From Ianthella basta (taxonomy: Eukaryota > Porifera > Demospongiae > Verongiida > Ianthellidae), in the NCBI GenBank assembly GCA_964019415.1, contig OZ025888.1, forward strand, positions 4,164,536-4,228,535: DNA of 64,000 bases, written 5' to 3'. Both the position numbers and the translations under genes were made by a program. The notes beneath the pieces are model-generated. The model saw nothing but the letters and a program-made list of their open reading frames with translations, made no database searches and was not told the DNA's origin. Every line of letters starts with the position of its first letter. Positions within the stretch are counted from its first letter, which is position 1. Positions 1-20,251 of the stretch are shown one piece after another.

Positions 1-87
1 ACCATGCTATTACACTATGTAAAACACACATCCACTGTGTTGCATACATCATTCCTTTATGTATTGTTTCTCACATCACTCTCACAG

Positions 88-8230
<8,143 letters not shown>

Positions 8231-9544
8231 TCTTTCAAAGTGCACAAGTTTAGTCTGTAATGTACAACACTACATGTGTGTATTCATTTATGAAAGGTAC
8301 TATGATAGTTTCTTCTGTACAGCTGCTGTTTGGTGTACTCACTCATGCATAAGCCACACCCATAAATTTCTATACCTGTAGCTTTAATTGTAAGTGTGTA
8401 CTGCATTAATGATATTGATTGTGTACTACGGTCTTCTACATCTTTATAATTGTTATCCTTAATATATTTAATCTTTTCCAGTCTGTGCGTTCGTTCGTAT
8501 GCTTTGTGCGTGGCAGCCAGCCGTCTCTTAGACACTGCGCGCCTCAGGTTGGGTCTCCAAGGCGCGACGCACACTTGCGCAGAAGCTTACTGTTATTTTC
8601 TGGTGCGAGGAAGCTGCTCTGACTATCGGTATATACGTGAGTATTTCTGTTTCGCTATTTGGGTACTTTTAGCTGTTAGCGTTCTTGGCTACTGAAAGCC
8701 CTCTCGCGCGCGCGAAGCAAGCTATTGCGCAAAACGCATATGCTTGCTTGGCTTCGGCACTGCCTTATTGGCTAAGGAAAGACATGACCATGCACGCAAT
8801 ACTTTTAACATGGTGTAGATGTAGCTATAATTATGCATTTGTGCATGCATGCAAGTGCATGACAATGAACAACGTCGGTGCAAACGAGATCAGCACTATA
8901 CCCAGGCAGTATCACTCAGCTGCGATCACCCAAATGGTGATATGGATGGCCTGCGTTGTCCACTGGGCGACGCGACGCGGAGCGAGCGCGGCCGAAGGCC
9001 GCGCTTGCTCGTATAATAGTTATAATTACTAGCTGAATGCCTGCCCTTCGGGTGGGTTCCCAGACTATAATTATGGTTCATTATGGTTCATAGTCATACT
9101 ATTTTGGTAAAAAAAAAGCCTTGGCAAGCACTCTCCGGCGAGACACAGCTTCAAATACATCGGACGTCCTGCGACCATGGCCATTTGCCTGTTCTTTGGA
9201 TTAGCCTCTCTGCTAGCTTTTACCCAGTACACAATCCACCTATAGGCCTGCCAGCAAACATTGACACCCACATCAACTTTCTGACGTGTGCATAAGTTCA
9301 ATTTCTCAACTGCCACATAACTATTAAATAATAACTTATACTGTAATTGTATAATTACACAATAATTATAATTAGGAAATGGGCCAGAGGATTGAGAAAT
9401 TACTTATCTGTAAATGTACAATTACACAGTTAATGTGACTCCCAGATTGACATTCTGATGTGTGCTTAACTTTCATTTTCTCAACTGCCACAACTACTAT
9501 AAAATAATAACCTATAATTTATACTGTAGCTAGTGAATGTGCTA
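8231..9544. other. Spacer between dynein-like gene and sulfotransferase 1, with a ~550 bp insertion
   Basis: From about 8460 to 9015 there is sequence absent at the matching place in the duplicated block (13950-13965), where flank meets flank directly. The insert is CpG-rich and ends in a 31 bp near-palindrome (8980-9010, arms GAGCGAGCGCGGCC / GGCCGCGCTTGCTC). After it comes a ~55 bp unit with 'gcctgcccttcgggtgggttcccagactataattatgg', repeated at 13966-14027. No gene is seen. Confidence 0.6.
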
Positions 9545-10765
9545 CTAGCAGTGCCTGCTGTTCACCCATGTAAAGTGCTCACTAGGCAGCATATTGGCCA
9601 GTGCTTTGTTGAAGGGTCTTTGCATTAGGCACAACATCTTCTTTGTAGCATCCTTCATAAAAGGGAACTCACCTTTGCTACCACTTGCTGGAGCATTGGT
9701 GTCATGGAGAAAATTCTGATGGTATGGTGGCCGGGCAGTAGCAATCTTCTGTAGTGCAGATGCAGAGAGAGGGGGAAGATCAAGAAAGGCATATATGCTA
9801 TTGGCCACTGCAGTAATATCCTTCTTCATCTCTTCCAACTGAACGATGAGTAGATTCTCTCTCTTGATATGTTTCAACCAGAGATGTAGGTTAGCATAGT
9901 AAGCAGACTCCTGCATTAATAATGTGACTCCCGAATCACTGCTCCGCATGTCAGGTGTTTCCAGATACTTCCAATAGTGCCAACTGTACACACACCATAG
10001 ACTGTCACCAGTGTCATTCACACATGCCCAGTAGGCCTCCAACTGACGTTCCAGATAACTATGAAGCTCATCAGATTTAGGAGTACCCTTCATCCCAAGC
10101 TGGTAATAGAAGTGTGACCTCACCTGGTCTATCGGGTCCCTCACACTCACTATATACTTGGCATGAGGGAATAGGGTGCTGAAGAGGATTGGAGTAGCAT
10201 CATTGGACATGTTCGATGCATGTGGAAGGTTTCGTACGTACGTGGGTGACAGATCTCCAGTAATCTTATCAGGGTCCTTGGCTATTGCTTTTGTAGCTGG
10301 TCCAAGATACCCTTTGAGGTAGACCTCCTCAAACTGCTCATCTGGACATTCAGAGTTCACAAGAAAGTGGCTTTCCTTCTCTTTGTGTCCTGCAAACTTG
10401 GGATGCTGTTTGAGTAGCTCGTATATCTCTGTGGTACCACATTTGGGAAACCCAATGAGGAAGAAGTAAGGTAGGCATCTCAAAGATGCAACAGTCCGGC
10501 TAGCATTTGCATACCAGCATGGATTCTTGTATTCTGGCAAGAACTCTGAAGGAAATTGGGCGAGAATTCTGTTGACAAGTTCTGTGAGTTGGACCATTTT
10601 CCGATCAGATGAGCAAAGGTCCCAGTCGAGAAGTTTGTCATTTAGATACTGCTGATTGCGATCACTGCCTAAAGAACACAGGTAACTAATGCCAACTACT
10701 ATTGACAGAAGAACGATCACGGAGGTGGACCGAAACAGGCTGCTCTGTCGATGATGGCTACACAT
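9545..10765 (-). CDS. Carbohydrate sulfotransferase, CHST15 (GalNAc4S-6ST)-like, copy 1
   Basis: Single-exon gene of 406 residues. It is a predicted type II Golgi membrane enzyme that transfers sulfate from PAPS to a glycan. Seen: a cytoplasmic stub, a signal-anchor at about residues 13-32 (VIVLLSIVVGISYLCSL), the 5'-phosphosulfate loop GFPKCGTTEIYELL near residue 105, the conserved GDLSPTYV, and the 3'-phosphate-binding segment YIVSVRDPIDQVRSHFYY near residue 204. These are the diagnostic motifs of the Golgi sulfotransferase fold, and the GFPKCGTT/GDLSPTY combination is closest to CHST15. I chose the ATG at 10765 because the MCS..QSSL start is shared with copy 2. The frame stays open upstream to an ATG at 10879, but that extension is Arg-rich and not conserved. 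Acceptor sugar unknown. Confidence 0.85.
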   Translation of the reverse strand: MCSHHRQSSLFRSTSVIVLLSIVVGISYLCSLGSDRNQQYLNDKLLDWDLCSSDRKMVQLTELVNRILAQFPSEFLPEYKNPCWYANASRTVASLRCLPYFFLIGFPKCGTTEIYELLKQHPKFAGHKEKESHFLVNSECPDEQFEEVYLKGYLGPATKAIAKDPDKITGDLSPTYVRNLPHASNMSNDATPILFSTLFPHAKYIVSVRDPIDQVRSHFYYQLGMKGTPKSDELHSYLERQLEAYWACVNDTGDSLWCVYSWHYWKYLETPDMRSSDSGVTLLMQESAYYANLHLWLKHIKRENLLIVQLEEMKKDITAVANSIYAFLDLPPLSASALQKIATARPPYHQNFLHDTNAPASGSKGEFPFMKDATKKMLCLMQRPFNKALANMLPSEHFTWVNSRHC

Positions 10766-11044
10766 CTCGGTCAATCGCTCTGCGTGACGACGCACGTAAA
10801 ACAAATGGAAGTACCAGAAGCCTTTCGCCCTTGAGGTGGTACGTAGGTATGCTCTACGGGTTCGGCTCAGACAGCGCACGCCATAATTGCAGGATGCGCG
10901 TACTTGCGCAAACGCCGCTGCCTAGTATGCTGAGGCCATATAGATTACAGTGAAAATTGTTAATAGAAATAACAAATCGAACCAGTAGCATAATTTGTGT
11001 ATGCCGCAAGGAACTCCGTGAAACTATTTGAGAGACCCTACTTT

Positions 11045-13965
11045 TTGTTTGGTCTGCTCAGTTCCCCTTTCCCTCCTGTGGTCTTTTCATACACATCATT
11101 ACGTGGCCATACCCCAGCTACTGTGCTACACACACATTAGTGGCATTTGTGCATGGGCTGCACATTTGTTATGTAGGTTCTGAAAGGCATTTTCAGTGAA
11201 CATACTGAAGGAGACCAGTGTCCTGAAAGGCTTGCTGAAATTGCTGTTGCACTATTGCAAGGGATACACCCAAAGAGTGGGTGGAGCTTCTAGGCCCCAC
11301 CTCCCCTCCTTCATCATGGCCTGCTCTAGACTGGGTGGTTGACCTGAACCAGCGATACATCTTTATTGACCGTCTCATCAATAGTGGCAGGGACAAGTGC
11401 CCCATGTGGTCATTGGGGGCTATCATCCACCCAGAGGCATTCTTCAGTATCATGAAGCAGGTATGTACATATATACTGTACGTAATGTAGTTCTTAATAC
11501 ACACTTTACTTTCATGCAGTAGTTTTATGTGCAATGCAGCTTTGAGTCAGGCACGCAGGAGGTACCATGTGGTGCACAGAAAGGCAATGTTTATTAGTCC
11601 ATTACATATGAATGGCAGAAGGCCATCGTGAAATAGAATGTGCTATTATTATGAATCCTATGTTTTGGACATCATGACAGTGAGCACACAGTGAAAGAGT
11701 ATATCTCAGGCTACAAGACTCCAACTGATGACTCTGACAGAGCCTTCTTTATATCAACAACCTTACTTGGTCTCCTGGTCACGCCTATGACACGCCAACA
11801 ATATCAAATGTTTGGTTCAAGCTTAACCTAATCTGTTTGCCAGTAGTTGAACCAAAATTTGCACACAAGGCTTCTGTCAGCACAAAAAGGCGGCTCAGTC
11901 TTCTTGTGTATTATAATGGCAAACAATGATATCATAGAAGTTCTTTACTACAGCACAGATAGGGGTAGCAACTCTTGTGGGAAACACATAGCAGGACAAT
12001 GCAAGTGTCAAGCCTGTGAGACATTTTGACCACAAAGGTCTTTCCCAGTGTAAACAGTACAGTCTGTACTTCCACCACTGGGGCCAGAGAAAGGTCCAGA
12101 GCACACAGACGGGGACAATGACCTTTTAAGATTATTCCACTATTGGTGTACACAAGCATCTACAGTACATTCTAATGGACAATGAATGCATTTTGGTGGG
12201 AATTATTAAATTATGCAATTCCCTGTGTATAATGTGCCATGGCTGTTTCCATCAGAAGTCACATGGTGTGTTTTTACATGTTCTGCATTGTGTGTGCTCA
12301 ATGTACATACGTAGGAGGGTCTGAGGAGACATGTGGCCAAGACAGGAAATATATACAGAGCACCTTGTGTTCCACATCCAGGCTGAGCCAACCAACAGGG
12401 AGAAGGAGCATGTAAGTCCATGGAGTTCAGTGCACTCATCCATCTGCTCACACGTAGACCTATGGTACACTAGCACACATAAGCCAGAACAAATACATCC
12501 TTGTGTGGAATTGTTACGGCTACAAAGTTTCGTTGGTACTAATAATTGAAATACTGTAATCGCTCAGATTTGTACCTGCTAATGTTTTTATACAGGACAA
12601 AAATATAATTGCTAGAATTAGTACCCACCAAATCCTGGACTTTCAAAACGCTAACTTTAGTTGCCACTGAAATTTGTAGCCTTGCATATATTTATGCAGT
12701 TAGCATGCATTACTAAGTCTATTTCCAACATTTCATTCATCATTCATTATTTTGTCACCATTACATGTCTGTAGTATGATTTCTGGGTACCTTGGAAAGT
12801 AGCCATGTTGGCTAAAGGTCTCCCCAGGCTAAATAAGACTTCAAATCAAAATCAAATTTCGATGTTGGGAATTACTCCTTCGGTTTTGAACGGATGATCA
12901 CGAAACGTGGTAGGATTGTGAAGAGGCATGGCAAGTGTAACCTGTTCGATCCGTAATTTGGCTTAAAATTGTTCCGTCCAAGTTTTTGCCACTTTACAGT
13001 TGCCACCATGTCTAAGAGATAAGAAAAAGATCATGTTTCATAATTCGGAAACTCCTCTTTCAATTTTTTTTACCAATCTTCACCAAACTTGGGAAGACTG
13101 TATTACGGCAATACAGGGGTGACCAAAGGTAGTTAGTGCCTTCGCCATCAGACTCCTTTAGACGAAATGGATTAACATAAGTAAATTCTGTGTGCACGGA
13201 GCTTTACGGCGCAAGTCTACAGAATGCATCCAATTAAACAGACAGTTCCATTGGTTCAACGCTCAAATTTCAAACAATATGCTACAAACCCTCCCATAGG
13301 GTTGGTATTCAGCTAGTTCCTATAATAATAGTACAGCTCAGTTATTTGGGTACCCACCACCCACACATGCTGTTTACCCTGTGCCTGTGCAGATCCGAGA
13401 TCCACCGAGTGATGGTGTGTTTGCCCATGGGCTCTATCTGTGGGGGATAGAGTGGGAGAAGAATGCAGCCCTTGAGATCACAGACACACACCCAAAGCAG
13501 ACCCTCCCCTCTCCGCTACCTGTCCTCCAAGTCACTGCAGTGCACACCACTCAGGAGTCCACTGCTGCTGCTAAGGAAGCCACTAAAGGGCCTTTCCCAT
13601 TCAACGCTCCGTGTTACCTCAACACAACCTCCCCTAGGGTATCACCTGTGCTGGATGTCTGTTTTATCAGCAATGACATTCCTGCCTCGAGGTGGCCTAT
13701 ATGAGGTGTCATCTGCTACCTGAGGCCATTCTGATCTTCCAAAGTGCACAAGTTTAGTCTGTAATGTACAACACTGTATGTGTGTATTCATTTATGAAAG
13801 GTACTATGATAGTTTCTTCTGTACAGCTGCTGTTTGGTGTACTCACTCATGCATAAGTCACACCCATAAATGTTTATACCTGTAGCTTTAATTGTAAGTG
13901 CGTACTGAATTAATGATATTGATTGTGTAGTATGGTCTTCTACATCTTTATAATTATTATATATA
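11045..13965. repeat. Segmental duplicate of about 5580-8470
   Basis: The block is nearly identical to 5580-8470, starting at 'ttggtctgctcagttcc' and ending at 'catctttataatt'. It carries the last three dynein exons, their introns and the 3' flank. It lacks the full MITE seen at 6990-7332, keeping only the right half near 12600-12720. With the sulfotransferase copies on the other strand it forms the second unit of a tandem duplication. Confidence 0.9.
11177..13704 (+). pseudogene. Decayed copy of the last three dynein-like exons
   Basis: Copies of three exons are present at 11177-11460, 12315-12411 and 13393-13704. Each carries a lesion compared with the parent. The first lacks one A in 'caagggaatacaccc', giving 284 bp instead of 285. 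The second has a 4-base insertion ('aaatatatacag' for 'aaatacag'), giving 97 instead of 93. The third has AGA changed to TGA at 13702-13704, cutting off the last residues. No upstream dynein exons precede it. Splice borders are still recognisable, so it is recent. I see no way to make a functional protein from it. Confidence 0.9.
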
Positions 13966-15241
13966 GTTATAATTACTAGCCGAACGCCTGCCCTTCGGGT
14001 GGGTTCCCAGACTATAATTATGGTTCATATATAATTTGAGCATTTAACCAATCACCGCTAACCCCCTTAGGTCACTTCCCGGATTGCCTGATATACTCTT
14101 CCAAATTTGGTGAAGATTGGTGGAAAATTGTTGGAGTTCCGGACAACAAAACATGATCTTTTCCTTATATCTTATAGACATGGCAGCAACTGTAAAAGTG
14201 GACAGAACTGTGGGCGAAACGAGTTACATTAAGCCAAATTAAATTTTGGGCTCGATCAAGTTACTCTCAATTCATCTCTTCATAAACCTACCATGTTTCG
14301 TGACGTTCCATCCAGAAGTGAAGGAGTACATCCTGCATGGACATCGAAAATGTGCGTTACGTTTATTATAATAAGATTATGAACTCACTTTATACATTTG
14401 CCAGATCTGGAGGTGGTATATAATTGTGTTAATTATATGATCACCTACTTTTTCAAGAACAATTATAATATACGTATATAGTTCCAGCTTATGCAGGACC
14501 ATGGCCACTTCGAGGTTTTATTTGGAGAGGATCCAATGTATAGGAATTAGATACTTATATAACATGCAGTCAGTACAGCAACCAGCTGCAGCTGTGTATG
14601 TATATACACGATTTGCCAGATATGCATGTGTTTCAGCCTGCTGTGTGCATTTCAACTCGATACCCTATAGCAAGATGCTGCTCACACAACTGTATGGATT
14701 ACATGCATACGTACAGTACATAGCAGTTGACAGAGAGGATTCTTCTCTAGTTGCATAGTTGCCATACCAGGCTGACAATCTTGTCCCTATAGCCATGTGT
14801 AGGGGTGCCAACTGAAAAATACCTGTGTCAGCAGTGATGCATGTGGGGAAGACTGTGGTCTATTTAAGACCACATGGATCACTTAATAGGGTTACTTCTT
14901 GGAGTTACATGCAAATTATACATCAATTAGTTAACACTTGCTCATTTCACAAAGAACTTTAACAACCTTCTAATGAGCACACATGCATAATATACTGTAA
15001 ATTCAACTTCAAGGTGGAGTGTGACTGTGAAGTATTTGAGACAATGCGTGGGAACAGTTTTGCCGGAATTACAAATTATTGTAACTCAGTGTACACCTAA
15101 AGTAGGAATCCTTGTATACATTTACAAAAATCGCATTTTTGTTGGTGTGTGTAACTTTTAATATCTCAACTGTCATGATTATAAAATAAGAACCTATATC
15201 AATTGTACTGTAACAACTACACAGTGAATGTGCTACTAGCA
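13966..15241. other. Intergenic, repeats only
   Basis: AT-rich sequence without a supported gene. A direct repeat of about 190 bp is present at 14580-14780 and again at 15430-15620 (shared 'gtttcagcctgctgtgtgcatttcaactc' region and 'gacagagaggattcttctctagtt'). The repeats flank the sulfotransferase remnant at 15242-15340. Confidence 0.6.
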
Positions 15242-15340
15242 GTACTTGCTGTTCACCCATGTAAAGTGCTCACTAGGCAGCATAATGGCCAGTGCTTTGT
15301 TGAAGGGACTTTGCATTAGGCACAACATCCTTTTCGTTGG
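15242..15340 (-). pseudogene. Sulfotransferase C-terminal remnant
   Basis: The reverse strand encodes LCLMQSPFNKALAIMLPSEH plus FTWVNSKYC and a stop. This is the last ~33 residues of the neighbouring sulfotransferases with a few substitutions. The match breaks off upstream of about 15340, where unrelated sequence begins. It is a third, truncated copy between the two complete genes. Confidence 0.9.
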
Positions 15341-16300
15341 AAGGCATGTTGTGTACAGTAATCTGATATTGCACAAGTATGACAGCAATTGCTTTGGAAT
15401 GGTCGTAAGGTGCACGCGGCTATTGCTTGTCAGGCAGCTGTGTATGTATACGATTTGCCTGATATAAGCATGTGTTTCAGCCTGCTGTGTGCATTTCAAC
15501 TCAATACCCTATAGTAAGATGCTGCTCACACAACTGTATGGATTACATGCATACAGTACATAGCAGTTGACAGAGAGGATTCTTCTCTAGTTAATTGCAT
15601 AGTTGCCATACCAGGCTGACAATTGTGGCACGTGGCTATTGCTTGTCAGGTATGCAGCCATAGTTGCACTGCGTGGGCAGGTCCTTGCAGGTCAGGTTAC
15701 CTTACAACCCATTCAAAAGTTTCATTGGGCTGCATCCGCTGTCGTGCCTTTCACTGTTATAATGCTTAAAATCTTCTTTGTTGTCATTTTGCTGCATTTC
15801 GCTTGAACAAAATATATTCATAAGCGTGTATTATAGTAGGATTGCGACGACGAAAAGCATATAGAAGGGTTATCTTGGGAGATAATAGCTAGCTCCAAAC
15901 ATTGCAATGATGCAAAGCGTCCATTATAGAATGGCAGTGCTCAAGACTCAATCTCCTCATTGCTAAGCTCATAGTCGTCTTTCTGCCTATAATGTCGCAG
16001 TGTATCCAAAGGACGAATGGTCTGTATACTATTTTGGTAAAAAAGCCTTGGCAAGCACTCTCCTGCTAGACCAGCTTCAAATACATCAGAAGTCCTGCGA
16101 CCATGGCCATTTGCCAGTTCTTTGGATTACCCTCTCTGCTAGCTTTTACCCAGTACACAATCCACCTGCCAGCAAACATTGACACCCACATCGACTTTTC
16201 TAATGTGTGCAAAAGTCTCAATTTCTCAACTGTCATATAACTATAAAATAATAACCTATACTGTAATTGTATAATTACACAATCGCTAGTGAATGTGCTA
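15341..16300. other. Intergenic spacer downstream of sulfotransferase 2
   Basis: It contains the second direct-repeat copy (15430-15620). From about 16020 it repeats the 3' flank of sulfotransferase 1 ('ctattttggtaaaa..gccttggcaagcactctcc' and 'gtcctgcgaccatggccatttgcc', compare 9095-9200). No gene is seen. Confidence 0.6.
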
Positions 16301-17554
16301 CTAGCAGTACTTGCTGTTCACCCATGTAAAGTGTTCACTAGGCAGCATATTGGCCAGTGCTTTGTTGAAGGGTCTTTGCATTAGGCACAACATCCTTTTT
16401 GTTGCATCCTTCATAAAAGGGTCCTTACCACTGCTTACTACTTTTTCTTTGCCACCTTTGACACCGCTTGCTTGAGCATTGGTGTCATGGAGAAACTTCT
16501 GATAGTACGGTGGCCGGGCAGTAGCAATCTTCTCTAGTGCAGATGCAGAGAGAGGGGGAAGGCCAAGAAAGGCATATATGCTATTGGCCACCGCAGTAAT
16601 ATTTTTCTTCATCTCTTCCAACTGAACGATGAGTAGTCTCTCTCTCTTGATATGTTTCAACCAGAGATGTAGGTTGGCATAGTAAGCAGACTCCTGCAGA
16701 TACAATGTCACTCCCAATTCACTTCTCCGCATGTCAGGTGTTTCCAGGTACTTCCAATAGTGCCAACTGTACACACACCATAGTCTGTCACCAGTGTCAT
16801 TCACACAAGCCCAGTATGCCTCCAACTGACGTTCTAGGTAACTATGTAGCTCATTGGATTTAGGTGCACCCTTCATCCCAAGGCTGTAATAGAACTGTGA
16901 CCTCACCTGGTCTATTGGGTCCCTCATACTCACTATATACTTGGCATGAGGGAATAGGGTGTTGAAGAGGATTGGAGTAGCATCACTGGACATGTTTGAT
17001 GCATGCGCATGTGGAAGGTTTCGCACATATGTGGGTGACAGATCTCCAGTAATCTTATCAGGGTCCTTGGCTATTGCTTTCGTAGCTGGTCCAAGATACC
17101 CTTTGAGGTAGACCTCCTCAAACTGCTCATCTGGATTTGCAGAGTTCACAAGAAAGTGGCTTTCCTTCTTTTTGTGTCCTGCAAACTTGGGATGTTGTTT
17201 GAGTAGCTGGTATATCTCTGTGGTACCACACTTGGGAAACCCAATGAGGAAGAAGTAAGGTAGGCACCTCAAAGATGCAGCAGTCCGGCTAGCATTTGCA
17301 TACCAACATGGATTCCTGTATTCTGGCAAGAACTCTGAAGGAAATTGGGCGAGGATTCTGTTGACAAGTTCTGTGAGTTGGACCATTTTCGGATCAGATG
17401 AGGAAAGGTCCCAATCGCGAAGCTTGTCATTTTGATACTGCTGGTTGTGGTCACTGTCTAAAGAACACAGGTAACTAATGCCAACTACTATTGACAGCAG
17501 AGCGATCACGGAGATGGACCGAAGCAGGCTGCTCTGTGGATGACGGCTACACAT
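16301..17554 (-). CDS. Carbohydrate sulfotransferase, CHST15-like, copy 2
   Basis: Single-exon gene of 417 residues, a close paralogue of 9545-10765 on the same strand. It keeps the signal-anchor (VIALLSIVVGISYLCSL), the PAPS loop GFPKCGTTEIYQLL, GDLSPTYV, and YIVSMRDPIDQVRSQFYY. Differences are mostly substitutions plus two short insertions: HAHA for HA in the NLPHA region, and about nine extra residues (VKGGKEKVVSSGKD region) near the C-terminus. The start is the ATG at 17554 (MCSRHPQSSL). Both copies being open while the neighbouring dynein copy decayed argues that both are under selection. The predicted role is Golgi glycan sulfation; substrate unknown. Confidence 0.85.
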   Translation of the reverse strand: MCSRHPQSSLLRSISVIALLSIVVGISYLCSLDSDHNQQYQNDKLRDWDLSSSDPKMVQLTELVNRILAQFPSEFLPEYRNPCWYANASRTAASLRCLPYFFLIGFPKCGTTEIYQLLKQHPKFAGHKKKESHFLVNSANPDEQFEEVYLKGYLGPATKAIAKDPDKITGDLSPTYVRNLPHAHASNMSSDATPILFNTLFPHAKYIVSMRDPIDQVRSQFYYSLGMKGAPKSNELHSYLERQLEAYWACVNDTGDRLWCVYSWHYWKYLETPDMRRSELGVTLYLQESAYYANLHLWLKHIKRERLLIVQLEEMKKNITAVANSIYAFLGLPPLSASALEKIATARPPYYQKFLHDTNAQASGVKGGKEKVVSSGKDPFMKDATKRMLCLMQRPFNKALANMLPSEHFTWVNSKYC

Positions 17555-20251
17555 CTCGGTCAATCGCTCAGCGAGACAATGTATGAGTATGCGGGTAACA
17601 ACAAGAGGTGCCAGAGCAATTTCGCACCTGAGGTGGCAGGTGTTCCACGGCTTCGCACATAGGTAGGCGCGGCAAGCTAGCTCTAGATCTGGTGTCGTGA
17701 ATCGCTGGCCCGACGTGATTGCGAAATGATTGCACGAGAGCTGTTATACAACAAGGTCCTGGGTTTGCGCAATACCGCACCTTCATAATGCAATCCTGAC
17801 ATTCCAATCGCGTCTGGATTTATTAGCTCACTGTGCTCCAGGGCCAAATTTCCCCTCTCTGAGCTATGGCAGGGCCTTGTACTGCATTCGCGCCCCTGGT
17901 ATGACCCGTACGTACGTAGCCAAGGAGCCATACGGTGGATTGGGCTTAATTTTCGGAGCGCTTTCACGATTGAGTTGTTGCAAGTAATCGTAACGTTTCT
18001 TGAGGATTGCCAGCACGCTATAGCCATTTCTAGCATCCCTGCTGTCGAATGTGACAAATCGCGTACATAACCAAGGCGATTGCATGGACGTGGCTGCTGC
18101 CCTTCCATTGCAGAAGCAGTCAACCTATCAGTCTTGCAGTCCAGACTCCTGAAGTGATCAATGAGGACTCGCTACCAGCTTCTAAGGAGTCACTTCCACA
18201 GTAGTCTGGCGCACTAGCCCCAACTTCCTGCCCTCGATTGCGCGCGGGCGAGAAACTTTTTCGCCCACGCGCAATCGGGGGCAGTAAGTTGGGGCTAGCG
18301 CGCCAGACTACTTCCACAGCAGCACTTGCTCTCAGTACTCTAGATTAGGCTCGATCTGTCTCGTAGCCACCATCAGCGAACACTCGCACAGCGGCATTGT
18401 AAAATGCTTGCAAAACCTACCTAGATGCTGGGAAACGGTCCATTTTCTGAATTTCCTTGTTCAGCTGTGTGCTCAGAAACAAAGAAAAGCGATGCAACGT
18501 GTTTCTAGAAATATCGATATGGCGAATAATTGGGGAGAGTTCCAACAGCGGTTTCAGCAAACACAAACGCCCGACCTAGCTAACTTAGTACTACCATCCA
18601 TTCACGGACTGCAGCCACGATCTCGGCGTCGGCAGAGATGCAGGGCTCTGCACGGCCATGACCTGGGCAAACTGAAATTGGTCTACAACTTTGAAGTGCA
18701 CATCAGCGGGAAAGGCTGCCCGACATGTACAAGCAACTGCCCGGAGGGAGGATGCGCAGTTACCAACTAGCTTCTACACATAGCCTGACGCCCACCACCT
18801 TGGAGCCTCTCCACAACCGTGTGCAGGTGCAACCTGCTCCTTCACACTTGTGCACGCACGAAGGGATGCGGAACTCAATGGGTCAGCTGTGCTGTACTGT
18901 GTGTAGCTAGCTGTGCCTGTCCAGCCAGACAGCTAGCTTCACTGCTCTCTGCTATTGCCCGGCACGTGCTTCACACCACACTTCCACTCGCTCAGGCTCG
19001 CCCTCATGATGTTTAACATCTGCCTATAGGTACACAGTATGCAGCCGCGTCGGCCATTTTTCGAACGCACGTGATCTTGACCGACGCCCTGGGTGAAGCC
19101 CAGAGCCAGGGTGCAGTCGTGTGCGCAGCAATTGAATCTACACGTATAGCTAGCTATCACCATCAGCAAGTATATAGCTGGTTTAGACACTTTTAATGGT
19201 GAAGGCACCGCCGCCTGTTCCTTTTCCACAGACAGAGGTCTTGTTGCTGTGTGCGCTTGAATGGCGCAGGTACGTGTTGCGATCCGCTCGAAACCGTCTC
19301 TACAACGCGTCGTTTCAAAAGGACATCCGTGGTCGTGCGTATCCCGCTATTTTTTAAATTAATATTAGGTCGCTTGTGATCGCCGATTCTCACTATTTTC
19401 GGTGGCGTAGGCGGAAAAGTGCTAGCTGACGAGCTCCCGAAACAAGTCCTACATCTGCACCGATGTCCTAGCTACCTGCATGGATGTCCTGTGGTTGCAG
19501 CTTAGCATGTGCAACTTGCACACCATAAAAAGGACAGAAACTAGAACTAATTTAAACTAATCTACAAATATAGTAAGGGTGTAGGGATGGCACAAAAGAG
19601 AAACAAGTAAAGGCTGTTACACATGCAGTGGAGCATTAACTATTCGTCCTACATTCAAGGATGTAGGACTATAGGGTGTGACATTCTTGCACGTAGGGAC
19701 CATGGTTAATGCTCCACTAGACACTCAATAATGTTCTAGTATAAAGAGGCCATATCTGTACACACATTGAAAATAGAAATAGAGAACCAGTCGCTGTAAG
19801 CAACTCTGCATGTGAAATGTTTGAGAGGCCCTACTTGTACATAACACAGACTGCCATGGTAAGAAAACCAACAGAACCCATGCTTCCATCAATTAAGATG
19901 CCAACAACTATGTATGCCCAGAATACAGCTGGGACTATTTGTGCTTGAAACAAGCTCCCAGTTCATTAGGGTCATCAGTTTGCAGCTTCTATAGTTGTAC
20001 ACTATCAATGTGGTGTATAGTAACAAGTGTGAGTACAACAGCTATCAAGGAATCAGCTATCAATTGCAAATGGGCAGAAAGGGGACACTAACGTATGCCT
20101 AAAGTTAGGTCAGTTTATCTCTTGCATGTAATGCTGCATTTTTCTTTTGCATTTCCTTCATTTTCATATTTCCAGTGGGTGAGTAAACAGGTGAGGCTGC
20201 ACAGTACTAGTAGTTGATGTGGTACACTGTTGTGTCAGTCACTTGACCAGA
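17555..20251. other. Intergenic, CpG-richer; no supported gene
   Basis: The stretch 17600-19450 is richer in CpG than its surroundings and has several open frames, for example 17683-18123 (-) and 18408-18770 (+). None shows a family motif, splice context or a paralogue in the window. The short + frame ends in a Cys cluster (CPTCTSNCPEGGC) but is otherwise unrecognised. An inverted-repeat element lies at 18201-18310. From 19725 the first copy of the long duplicated block begins. An upstream exon or promoter of an unseen gene is possible. Confidence 0.5.
18201..18310. mobile_element. Palindromic MITE, hAT-like by 8 bp target duplication
   Basis: About 110 bp with ~54 bp arms: GTAGTCTGGCGCACTAGCCC on the left, and the reverse complement GTAGTCTGGCGCGCTAGCCC on the right, with a tiny loop around 18256. 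It is flanked by CTTCCACA (18193-18200 and 18311-18318), an 8 bp direct repeat as expected for hAT-type insertion. No coding capacity. Confidence 0.85.

Noticed and set aside
17683-18123. 146-codon open frame on the reverse strand
   Set aside because: No motif, paralogue or splice context. It lies in a CpG-rich stretch where open frames arise by chance.
18408-18770. 120-codon open frame with C-terminal Cys cluster
   Set aside because: Not recognisable, with no paralogue in the window. The cluster alone is too weak to call a gene.
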